Positions 42,228 through 50,862 of a DNA stretch of 64,000 bases are shown one piece after another (the first letter of the stretch is position 1; every line of letters starts with the position of its first letter). Under the pieces are notes generated by a model. The model was not told the origin of the DNA. It did no database searches and saw nothing but the letters and a program-made list of their open reading frames with translations. The position numbers were made by a program, and so were the translations under genes. The stretch spans positions 2,976,001-3,040,000 of the forward strand of contig OX336337.1 of NCBI GenBank assembly GCA_946902875.1, given 5' to 3'. The DNA is from Nematopogon swammerdamellus (lineage: Eukaryota; Arthropoda; Insecta; Lepidoptera; Adelidae).

Positions 42228-42552
42228 GACCGGTACTTAAAAAGAATATCCCCACTGCATCTCTCCCCGTGCATTTCGTAAAAGGCGACTAAGTGATAAG
42301 GACAAGATGCCGTGCTAAAGGGCGACAGGCTCGCCACCTCTCACCTTGGCACGGTACTTCCACCGAGCCATGCGGCAGGTGGGTCTTCGTGCCTTACTTG
42401 CTGCTTGATCGATTTAATCTTGTTCGAATACTTTGCGAAACGTGGTGGTCGGTGTTGTGCTGTAATTGACCAGAGTTCTTGCGGCACAACACCGATTACT
42501 CTGCTTACCCCGATTGTCAGGATTCAGCGTGTGTGATATGTATGTATGTACT
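42228..42552 (+). repeat. SINE-C with most of G-head
   Basis: ACCGGTACTTAAAAAGAATA to GATTCAGCGTGTGTGATATG and (TATG)n. It is close to the copy at 46715-47039. Confidence 0.8.
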
Positions 42553-42559
42553 AGCAAAC

Positions 42560-42656
42560 TGTTTTAAAATCGGTTCAGTGGTTCTAGAGTTATAAGCGGA
42601 CAGACAGACATACATACAGACAGAAAGCAGACGTTGGATTTTATTAAAGGTAAGGA
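42560..42656 (+). repeat. Family K tail
   Basis: AAAATCGGTTCAGTGGTTCT, AAGCGGACAGACAGACATAC, CAGACGTTGGATTTTATTAA and AGGTAAGGAT. 5' truncated. Confidence 0.7.
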
Positions 42657-42659
42657 TGT

Positions 42660-43000
42660 AGGAAACTAGTTATTTTTAACATAATAGCACACAATATTAT
42701 TTTGCAATTCCGTGCATTTTCAGCAAATGTACAATCAAATCATGCTAAGCTCTTATTCATTTGTTAATCCGCACAGAAAAGGCGAGAATTAAAAGGCAAT
42801 TATCTCTCGTCGACCGTCTGAAATCTACCTCATGAATTAATTTACAAAAACCAACCAGAGCTGCGCTGCGGACACTGGACCGGGGTCACTGCAGCCCTTT
42901 TAATAATTAAGGATTACGTAATATGTGAATCTGAATCTGAATCTAAATATTACGCCGATATTTCCAGTAAAGATCTAAAATTATAAATGTGATTTAAGAT
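42660..43000. other. Spacer
   Basis: No recognised feature except a short GAATCTGAATCTGAATCT run at 42926. Confidence 0.35.
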
Positions 43001-43004
43001 TACC

Positions 43005-44291
43005 GTGGTTAACATTCATAGTGGAAATATTTATTTACGGCTTTACTCACGGTTTTTGTATCGCGTTGCCGCGACGTTTCGACTCAAACATTCGAGCCAT
43101 TGTCTCACGGAAAACTATTTTATATGGAACGGTGACTACTACATACAGAAATATGGAGTCTCCATGGGATCACCGGTAGCGCCGATTATTGCAAACCTTT
43201 TCATGGAAAATCTTGAAGAGCGCGCATTAAGTTCGGCAGTGCTGGCTCCCACCATCTGGCTGAGGTACGTCGACGATGTATTCGCAATCTGGCCACACGG
43301 ACAACGAGCACTACAAGAGTTTTTGGACCACATCAATACAGCCCATCCACGTATCACATTTACGATGGAGCTCGAAGACAACAATGGACTAGCGTTCTTA
43401 GACGTGTTCGTCACTCGTCGTGCGGACGGCTCACTTGGTCATACAGTTTACAGGAAGCCAACACATCCTAATAGGTACCTACAAGCTGATTCACACCACG
43501 CACCCAACCAGCGTCAATCTGTGGTTAGAGCGTTGTTAGACCGCGCCGAACGTATCTGCGACAAAGACCAAGTCGAGACCGAAAAAAGGCTAGTGAAGGA
43601 AACATTATCGGAAAATGGATACAGTCAACATGCATTACACACAAGAAGAAGAAGACCTGGACCAGCCGTACACACTGCAAGAAGGCAGAGGGCTTTTCTT
43701 CCGTACATTCAAGGCGTAACTGACAGAATTAGTAGAAGACTAAAGAAACTAAGCATAGGCACTGTCTTTAAACCACATCGAAAAGTCTGTCAATCAATAC
43801 GTTCCGTGAAGGACAAACTACCTCTGCAATCGGCAGGTGTGTACAAAATTCCGTGTAGTTGTGGGAAAGTCTACGTGGGGCAGACCAAGAGAAGCGTAGC
43901 GACGCGTATTTCGGAACACATCAGAGCAGCCAAAAATCAAGATTCCACGAAGTCAGCAGTCTGCGAACATATGAACTCTGGCATAAACCATTGGATCAGG
44001 CTCGATCAGGTTGAGGTAATCTCGACTGAAACCCGACACATTCCTCGTCTTGTTCGAGAGTCCATAGAAATCGCCAAGCATGCCAACTTCAACAGGGAAG
44101 ATGCGTTTAAGTTGTCACCGTCGTGGAGTCCGGTGCTAGCACCGCTGAGGACAAAAACATTAAGCACCGACAATAAGGACACTACTAGTGCCTTTTGTCT
44201 GTCGGCGGACCTCCGGAAAGCAGCTCAAAGCCAACATCTTCAAACTACCCACAGCTACAATCTCCGTCAACGGCGGAACATGTCAAACTGA
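43005..44291 (+). pseudogene. Penelope-like RT and GIY-YIG endonuclease, N-terminally truncated
   Basis: The frame is 428 codons, of which about the first 33 are translated terminal repeat. RT motifs seen are VSMGSPVAPIIANLFMENLE (residues 52-71), the catalytic YVDD (88-91), and FLDVFVTRRADGSLGHTVYR with KPTHPNRYL typical of the family. The GIY-YIG nuclease follows: GVY at 278-280, a CSC pair at 284-286, YVG at 290-292, then RISEH. It ends in an arginine-rich HSYNLRQRRNMSN. The N-terminal RT fingers are absent, so this copy cannot make a complete enzyme. No internal stop is present, so it is fairly young. The protein would copy element RNA at a nick made by its own nuclease. Confidence 0.85.
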
Positions 44292-44410
44292 CTAGTTCCT
44301 CGTTGACCGCCGCCGGACACAGGAGCTCGCTTGACAATGGCTCGAATGTTCGAGTCGAAACGTCGCGGCAACGCGATATAAAAACCGTGAGTAAAGATTT
44401 CCACTATCTA
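43005..44410 (+). mobile_element. Penelope-like element, 5' truncated, inverted terminal repeats
   Basis: The coding region for RT plus GIY-YIG nuclease lies between inverted repeats of about 75-85 bases: left 43019-43104, right 44333-44407, sharing CGCGTTGCCGCGACGTTTCG and ACATTCGAGCCATTGTC. Terminal repeats in inverted orientation and 5' truncation are known in Penelope-like elements. The RT begins only at its middle motifs, right after the left repeat. Confidence 0.85.
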
Positions 44411-44756
44411 AAATTATAGTTTAAGCATAATTTACAATTTAGTTGTAATATACATAAACATACTTTTAAGCTTGCCACATGTCGGAAATTTAACAGAATA
44501 AAGTGATATAAGAATAAAATTAAAATCATTAAAATACTTGTAATGGTAATATTATGGATGAAAAAAAAATTACCCTGCGAAGTTTCTTGCAGGTTCTTCT
44601 TCGTGGGTTTAATCGAACCGGATAGAACACATTGTGACAATTCTAACACAGTCTTATGTAAGTATGTATGTATATATTTAGGTATTGTGTATTATATAAA
44701 TTGTAATTCATATGTATTTAATGTAATTTATAAATAGTAATTTATATGTTTAACTA

Positions 44757-44978
44757 GCTGTGCCCGCGGCTCCGCCCGCTCTCATATTTCACTTCACTGC
44801 TAACCTCATAAGCTATTTAGCGTAATAGTAAGTAGCCTATAGTTGATGGGAAGAATCAAGCTATCTGTAGAATTTTGTTTTATTAAAATCGGTTCAGTGG
44901 TTCTCGAGTTATAAGCGGACAGACAGACACTCAGACAGACAGAAAGCAGACGTTGGATTTTATTATAGGTAAGGATTA
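44757..44978 (+). repeat. Family K short repeat, full length (222 bases)
   Basis: It starts CTAGCTGTGCCCGCGGCTCC, has AAAATCGGTTCAGTGGTTCT and AAGCGGACAGACAGACACTC, and ends TTTTATTATAGGTAAGGAT. It shares its start with family H (CTAGCTGTTGCCCGCGGCTT), so K and H may be related. Confidence 0.75.
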
Positions 44979-45064
44979 ACTAGTACGTACTTATATGTAG
45001 TGTATATTATAGTTTATCATAGTTATTTTCCTTATATTATATTATACACTCCCACACTCAAGTC

Positions 45065-45380
45065 TTTAACTGTTTACTGTAAGAAATCTCTGTAAGGGAT
45101 AAGTCCGCCTTTGCACCTTATGTAAATTTTCCAATGTATTTGTTACTGTTTAATGTTTACTGGAGCAATAAAGAATTTTCTATCTATCTATCTATCTTTT
45201 GCTACTACCTACTTATATCTCACAATATACGACTCTCAAACATCCAAAGGTTGACTGGGAGAAATCCCTGTTAAGGGATAAGTCCGCCTTTGCCCCTCAT
45301 GTACAATACTTATTGTCTGTTTGGGTAAAATGTTTACTGGAGCAATAAAGTATTTTATATCTATCTATCTATCTTACTGC
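45065..45380 (+). repeat. Two family G tails in tandem
   Basis: The first runs to GGAGCAATAAAGAATTTTCT and (ATCT)n at 45165-45196. The second from ACGACTCTCAAACATCCAAA to GGAGCAATAAAGTATTTTAT and (CTAT)n at 45375. Confidence 0.7.
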
Positions 45381-45404
45381 CATAGGAATGATCAATAAAC
45401 AATA

Positions 45405-45515
45405 AATCCAGGGAAGTCTCCGATATGGCACCTACCTTCTCGGAGGTGATATTGGCTGGTTAGAGCATGTGCTTTGGCCCCTCCGACTCAGCCACCCATA
45501 CCCCGATTACATAAA
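45405..45515 (+). repeat. SINE-B tail fragment
   Basis: TCCAGGGAAGTCTCCGATAT, GGAGGTGATATTGGCTGG and CCCGATTACATAAAAAAAAT. Confidence 0.75.
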
Positions 45516-45579
45516 AAAAATAAATAAATAAATAAACAATACAGCTGTTATTTAACTAGCATGTAATTTGTTTATGGAT

Positions 45580-45715
45580 AGCGCGACATTTGGCATCGTT
45601 TCACCTACAAGTAGGTGTCTAACGATGCCCATGGACATTCTGTGATGCACGGGGATTGCGAATGCCATGCCGGCCTGACAGGAGCCTTTTCAAGCCCCTT
45701 TTGAAAACTTACAAA
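45580..45715 (-). repeat. Jockey/CR1-type LINE 3' terminus
   Basis: TAACGATGCCCATGGACATT and GCGAATGCCATGCCGGCCTG followed by ACAGG match 32800-32870 in reverse. Confidence 0.7.
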
Positions 45716-45729
45716 TGTATTCATCCATT

Positions 45730-46000
45730 TATTTACACATTTTTTTTTATATTAATTTTACATAATATTTACAAACTTAAAATCTAAAATTAATACAAAA
45801 ACAAATGGAGTTTCCACCACCGGCGGCGGGGCGAGCCCAAGCTACCGATGGTCGGGTCCCAAAGAGAGGAACCTCCGGACGATGCGTGCAGTGTCGAGCA
45901 GGGCTGCCTTCTGGATCTGGCCCTTGACCCAACCACTCAGCGAGAGCCGCTCAAGGTGGTCGTCGAGGCTCTTCGCTATCAGCCCTTGCGCATATGTATC
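45730..46000 (-). pseudogene. LINE C-terminal fragment with 3' UTR
   Basis: On the minus strand a frame reads KGLIAKSLDDHLERLSLSGW then VKGQIQKAALLDTARIVRRF and LSLGPDHR-stop (about 45990 to 45845), followed by an AT-rich 3' UTR. This tail type ends several LINE polyproteins, and I do not assign a clade. It is 5' truncated. Confidence 0.55.
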
Positions 46001-46164
46001 ATATGTATTATTATTAAGATATTCTTATTATTTATTTATTATGAAAACAAATGTAAAATTTTCTCATAAAAGTGAATGTAATGTTCTTTTGAGAAATAAA
46101 TATTCTTTAAACTGATTATGCCTTCACTTCTCACATTCAACTCCTTTGCTTTTCCAAATACCTG

Positions 46165-46325
46165 CTTAAATATCACTACGACTCTCAAACATTCAAATGC
46201 TGACTGGACGAAATCTATGTAAGGAATAAGTCCGCCTTTGCAACCTCATGTAAACGTTGCAATGTGATTACTATACCTGTTAAATGTCTCTTGTAGCAAT
46301 TAAGTATTTTCTATCTGTCTGTCTA
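46165..46325 (+). repeat. Family G tail
   Basis: ACGACTCTCAAACATTCAAA, GGAATAAGTCCGCCTTTGCA and AATTAAGTATTTTCTATCTG. Confidence 0.65.
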
Positions 46326-46611
46326 TGTATTTGTAACCGCAAACCGAGAGAGCCTTCCCCCTATCTCCCGCTTTCACCCTACCTCCCGCTTTCACCCTAC
46401 CTCCCATTCTATTTCCCCCCAAAGGCCCACAAGCACCCCCAAAGGCCCCCAGGCCCCACATGAGTGTGAACAAGACTAAATCCCTTCTAATTGCTCAATA
46501 ATCTAGGGAGAAATTGCGCGTCGCACCTCCTCCCAGCGCGCGCGCGTCGCTGTGTGTTTTGGCTTTCCTTCTAGAATCTCAAATGAATGAGGGATCAACG
46601 TTATATAGACA

Positions 46612-47125
46612 AAAAAACCGGCCAAGTGCGAATCGAACTCGCGCACCTAGGGCTCCGTATCGCCATGTCATGGTCAGCGCTGCTTCATACTGTTTTCGGA
46701 AGATGGCGCGCATAGATGGTACCGTGTGGGGCCGGTACTAAAAAAGAATATCCCCACTGCATCTCTCCCCATGCATGTCGTAAAAGGCGACTAAGGGATA
46801 AGGACAAGATGCCGTGCTGAAGGGCGACAGGCTCGCCACCTCTCACTTTGGCACGGTACTTCCACCGACTCATGCAGCAGGTGGGTCTTTGTGCCTTACT
46901 TGCTGCTTGATCGATTTAATCTTGTTCGAATACTTTGCGAAACGTGGTAGTCGGTGTTGTGCTGTAATTGACCAGAGTTCTTGCGGCACAACACCGATTA
47001 CTCTGCTTACCCCGATTGTCGGGATTCAGTGTGTGTGATATGGCGCGCATACACTTTTCAGTTTCTTGTATGGGGAGCCCCGTGATTTTTTTACTTTTTC
47101 TTTTCAACCGACTTCAAAAGGAGGA
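46612..47125 (+). repeat. Family D, split by SINE-C
   Basis: The 5' part (AAAACCGGCCAAGTGCGAAT to GATGGCGCGCATA) is at 46612-46714 and continues after the insertion at 47040 (ATGGCGCGCATACACTTTTC). The comparison copy at 34433 is uninterrupted there. Confidence 0.8.
46715..47039 (+). mobile_element. SINE-C reference copy with 12-bp target duplication
   Basis: 325 bases, starting GATGGTACCGTGTGGGGCCG and ending ATTCAGTGTGTGTGAT. ATGGCGCGCATA lies on both sides (46703-46714 and 47040-47051), a perfect 12-bp duplication of family D sequence. This shows that the element moves by retroposition. GTTCGAATAC (about 46924) is near a B box, but no convincing A box or 5S segment is seen, so its promoter is unclear. 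Confidence 0.9.
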
Positions 47126-47249
47126 GGTTCTCAATTCGACTGCATGTTTTTGTATGTTTGTTACGCGATTACTCCGTCAATTGTGGGCCGATTTTGAAAA
47201 TTATTTTTTTATTTTGTACCTGAAAATTGATAGATGGACCCCTTTTGTG

Positions 47250-47485
47250 CTTTTGTACCGCCTTCAACTTAAGGGTCCGAATATGAATCACAATATCGAT
47301 TCATACATTTCAATACAATGACGAGATACAGCCCTCGGACAGACAGACAGACAGCCAGAATTTTTTGCTTTTGTACCGCCTTCAACTTAAGGGTCCGAAT
47401 ATGAATCACAATATCGATTCATAAATTTCAATACAATGACGAGATACAGCCCTCGAACAGACAGACAGACAGCCAGACAGACGGC
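47250..47485 (+). repeat. 118-bp direct duplication
   Basis: CTTTTGTACCGCCTTCAACT starts at 47250 and at 47368. The two units are almost identical and include GAGATACAGCCCTCGGACAG from family D. Confidence 0.85.
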
Positions 47486-47529
47486 GTAGGCTTAGTAATA
47501 GGGTCCCGTACGACGGATACGGAACCCTA

Positions 47530-47665
47530 AAAACACTTTATTGCTCCATGAAAATTTTAACTGTAACAAGCACATTCGAATATTTACGTGAGGTCCAAAG
47601 ACAAACTTATCCCTTACAGAGATTTTTTTCAGTCAACCCTTGGATGTTTGAGAGTCGATTAATAT
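47530..47665 (-). repeat. Family G tail
   Basis: AACACTTTATTGCTCCATGA, CTTATCCCTTACAGAGATTT and CAGTCAACCCTTGGATGTTT. Confidence 0.65.
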
Positions 47666-47764
47666 AGGCAGTAAGGATTCGAATGGACAGCCCGAATACA
47701 GCATTTTTGATAAACTGTCCTTGTTTTTTCCATCGTTTTTCACAGTCGGGTTTTATAAATTGTT

Positions 47765-48001
47765 TAACTAGCTTTTGCCTGCGTCTTCGCTCGCGTGAAA
47801 TTCACATTTAAAAAGAAGAAAGTAAGTAAGCAAGACGGCCGAGTTGGGTTCCTGTGTTATTTTTATTTCGGCGCGCGGAACAATTCAATTTGTATGAGAT
47901 CCACACCTTTGCGTAACCGAAACTGAATTTTATTTAGCCTATCCTGTGTCGCGTATAGTTAAATGTGCTTGTACTACGTTTCATCGAATGCTGATGATCG
48001 G
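47765..48001 (+). repeat. Family H-like repeat, left part of the BEL target
   Basis: It starts AACTAGCTTTTGCCTGCGTC. The stretch from GGCGCGCGGAACAATTC to CATCGAATGCTGATGATCGG matches the minus-strand repeat at 56640-56800. It continues after the BEL element at 54713 with TTTAAGAGTTATGGAGGA. Confidence 0.7.
47997..48001 (+). other. BEL target site duplication, left
   Basis: ATCGG directly precedes the 5' LTR and recurs at 54708-54712 directly after the 3' LTR. Confidence 0.9.
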
Positions 48002-48419
48002 TGTTACCGACGGAACGATCGACAAATAAAATTATCCGTTAAAATCCGTTGAAGACCGTTAGAATACGTTACTGAATACAATGGCTCACTTCTTTCCAGC
48101 CGTTGCTTCTTGGAACAGCGTCACCACTCGCTCCATTCAGCCAGCAGCAGTATAAATAGAGGTCCCGTAACGGTCAACCGGGCATTGCAATTTTCACAAG
48201 CGCGTCGAACACTGAGAGAGCTCTGCTGGCTGTGTGGGCGAGTGTGAGCACGAGCAACGGCGTGAAGGAGAGACTGTGCCTTTTGCTGATAATATTTCGA
48301 GTTTTCGTTCACCTTTCCACCGACACCTACATAAATACAGTCCACCTGAACAGTTTTAGACGGTCCCGTGTCGATTTGGTCAACGCCGCATCGAGTCGGG
48401 ATGGGACGCGTCGTTTTCA
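48002..48419 (+). repeat. BEL 5' LTR (418 bases)
   Basis: Starts TGTTACCGACGG and ends GTCGTTTTCA. A TATA box (TATAAATA, 48151-48158) predicts transcription starting near 48180. The 99-codon antisense frame inside it is not a gene. Confidence 0.95.
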
Positions 48420-48420
48420 T

Positions 48421-48439
48421 TGGTCCAATCGAGCCGGAT
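48421..48439 (+). other. BEL primer binding site, tRNA-Tyr-like
   Basis: TGGTCCAATCGAGCCGGAT starts two bases after the LTR. It would pair with a tRNA ending ATCCGGCTCG-TTGGACCA. This resembles the 3' end of animal tRNA-Tyr (from memory), allowing one extra base and one mismatch. The second BEL element has TGGTCCTTCGAGC at the same place. Confidence 0.65.
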
Positions 48440-48744
48440 CTACAGCAAGAAAAGTGAAATAAACTGTAAATAGTGAAAACTTCGAACTTATTGTGCGATA
48501 GACTTTTCCAGACTACGAGATTGCAATCAAGTGAGTGACTGAGTGAGTGACTATCTTGTGATACAAGTGAGTGACTGTCGATGTGTTACGCAGACTGAGT
48601 GTGAGTGAAGCGCCTAGCAACCGATATCGCACCACGCAATACCGCGAGGCCGCCGCGTCCGGTTCAAGGCCACTCCCCGCCCGCAAAGGAGTAAATACGC
48701 ACGCGCGGGAGCGTATCGCATCTTAGTGTCAAGTTCGATTGAAG

Positions 48745-50859
48745 ATGGTCAACACCCGATCAGGTGCCGTGACGAATGGAGACCAGAGCTCAGATACGCC
48801 GCTAGACTCCGGTCAGACCACCGGAGAGGATTCCTCGCAGCTGACGAGTTCACCAGCCTCCATAACGCCGCACACGTACACGCAAGAGGTACCAACGAGC
48901 CAGGTACCACCCAGATCCGTTAAGTCAGTACGGACCACTGCCAGTATGGCAAGAAGGAGAAAGGAAGCAGAGCTAGCCGCAGCGAAGCGACTAGCTGAGA
49001 TAGAGAAGGAGATCGTGAGAAAAACTCTCGAAGTAGAATTGGCAGCAATCGACGATGAGGAGCAAGATGAAAATTGGGCGCCTTCGAGTTCGTCATGCCG
49101 TGACCCATCCGTCCTCAGAGTTGAAGAGTGGTTAAATAAGGAAAATAAGGACGACGACGTTCGTGCCGATATCAAGCAGTTAGATGCACCCGCCGCCGGA
49201 CAGTCACCGGAGGAGCATGAGCATCGCGGGTTATCCGCACCGGTTGTCGTTACACCGCCAGGCGCAACAGACTCTGCACAGCCGCTAGAGAAGCCAGCGC
49301 GTCAAGAACCACCCTCTACACAGCGGGGGGAGCCGGCACAGATAAGCGATATTCAGCTGCTGGCCAAGGAGATAGCTAACCTACAACAAGCGCCGCCCTA
49401 CGATCGTCGACTACTGGAACTCCCCACATTCTCAGGAAATGCTTCGGAATGGCTGTCCTTCAAAGCAGCCTACAATGAGACTTGCCAGAAGTTAACTGAT
49501 TCGGAGAACACTTCTCGGTTACGCCGCAGCCTCCAGGGAGAAGCGAAGAAAGCCACAGCATCGCTCCTCATCGCAGCCGCGAACCCTTCAGAAGTAATGA
49601 AGACTCTGGAAAGGAAATTCGGGCGTCCCGACGACATCGTAGCCGGAGAATTACGTATATTAAGAGATTTGCCACGAATCACGGACGCCGCCTCTGCAAG
49701 TGTTCACACCTTCGCGTGCAGCATTCAAGCAACAGTAGCTGCACTACAGGCACTAGGACGAGAAGAATACTTGCGAAACTCTATGTTGGCTCAAAGTATT
49801 AAAGCGAAGATGGCACCGCTTCAAAGAGGATGGATTGAATACGCAACAACCCATGAGAAGTCACCTGTACCGGAAATCGTCAAAATTTGTGAATTTCTCA
49901 ACCTTGAAAGCGACCGGCTTCAACAATATTGGTGCCTGGATACATTACAACTTAGCGCCATAAACTCGAAATCAGCCAGTACTACGAGTCAGGCGAACAC
50001 ACGCAACACAGGAAAATACAGCGGAGTCCACGCTGCCGACTCTACAAGATCTATGGAATGCACATATTGTCGTAAAGGGAATCACGCTTTATATAAATGT
50101 GAACTCTTTTCAACTACCGACGTAGATGAGAGATGGAAATTCGTGAAACAAGAAAAGCGATGCTTCAGGTGCCTGAACCGAAATCACGCGAAAATTAACT
50201 GTAAACGCCGAAATGTCTGCGGCGTTAACGGCTGTTTGTATAAACACCATTCTTTATTGCATCAAAACAATACTGACCGTGAATCACAGACCTCAGCAAC
50301 AAGAGTCGAGCCGGCGGCGGCACTTGAAACGACCTCCAACGCGGCCGTCGCACAGCCGGTGACGCACTCGGGAGACGTTATGAAAACATGCGCGGGAACA
50401 AACAAAAGGGCATTGTTGAAAATACTACCAGTAACGGTTCACGGAGATAATGGGAGCGAACGAACATTTGCTATGCTAGATGATGGAAGTACCATAACAC
50501 TTATGAAAAATAAATTGGCAGATAAAATTGGTGCTCCAGGACCACGAGACCCGCTCATACTTGCAGGAATAACATCAACCTGTACGTACTCCAAATCCAG
50601 ACGAGTAAATATATCAATTTCTGGGTCATCGGGCAAAAGGTTCGAGCTGAACAACGTGAGAACGGTAGATAAATTACCGATGACAACACAGTCATTCAAA
50701 CAAAGCGATCACCCGTACCTACTTGACATACCGATTGAAAGCTACGAGGACTCTGAGGTAGGCATTCTCATCGGACAGGACAATTGGTTTCTTCTGCTAT
50801 CCGAGAAGACACGAGTTGAAAAGAAAGATCTACCTGTAGCGTCATTGACACCGCTTTGA
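48745..50859 (+). CDS. gag: BEL/Pao Gag and aspartic protease
   Basis: 704 residues. Residues 70-110 form a charged coiled-coil-like helix (RRRKEAELAAAKRLAEIEKE). The BEL gag core (LLELPTFSGNASEWLSFKAA, then LRRSLQGEAKKATASL) matches the DUF1759 family. Two zinc knuckles follow, CTYCRKGNHALYKC (from C439) and CFRCLNRNHAKINC (from C473), then a third cysteine-histidine cluster (CGVNGCLYKHHSLLH). The protease active site is LDDGST (D579-T583). Gag packages the RNA and the protease cuts the polyprotein. The ATG at 48745 opens MVNTRSG; the frame extends upstream but has no earlier ATG in reasonable context. It ends at TGA, and the same frame continues into pol. Confidence 0.9.
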   Translation: MVNTRSGAVTNGDQSSDTPLDSGQTTGEDSSQLTSSPASITPHTYTQEVPTSQVPPRSVKSVRTTASMARRRKEAELAAAKRLAEIEKEIVRKTLEVELAAIDDEEQDENWAPSSSSCRDPSVLRVEEWLNKENKDDDVRADIKQLDAPAAGQSPEEHEHRGLSAPVVVTPPGATDSAQPLEKPARQEPPSTQRGEPAQISDIQLLAKEIANLQQAPPYDRRLLELPTFSGNASEWLSFKAAYNETCQKLTDSENTSRLRRSLQGEAKKATASLLIAAANPSEVMKTLERKFGRPDDIVAGELRILRDLPRITDAASASVHTFACSIQATVAALQALGREEYLRNSMLAQSIKAKMAPLQRGWIEYATTHEKSPVPEIVKICEFLNLESDRLQQYWCLDTLQLSAINSKSASTTSQANTRNTGKYSGVHAADSTRSMECTYCRKGNHALYKCELFSTTDVDERWKFVKQEKRCFRCLNRNHAKINCKRRNVCGVNGCLYKHHSLLHQNNTDRESQTSATRVEPAAALETTSNAAVAQPVTHSGDVMKTCAGTNKRALLKILPVTVHGDNGSERTFAMLDDGSTITLMKNKLADKIGAPGPRDPLILAGITSTCTYSKSRRVNISISGSSGKRFELNNVRTVDKLPMTTQSFKQSDHPYLLDIPIESYEDSEVGILIGQDNWFLLLSEKTRVEKKDLPVASLTPL
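50857..50859 (+). other. In-frame TGA between protease and pol
   Basis: The stop falls in a conserved linker. The second BEL element (61628-64000) has a glycine codon at the matching position, in TPLGW. Downstream codons TGG GTG continue the same frame. It is either a single-base nonsense change in this copy or a readthrough stop. Confidence 0.85.
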
Positions 50860-50862
50860 TGG

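Noticed and set aside
48121..48420. 99-codon gene antisense to the BEL LTR
   Set aside because: An identical frame in both LTRs simply follows LTR identity, with no motif or promoter evidence.
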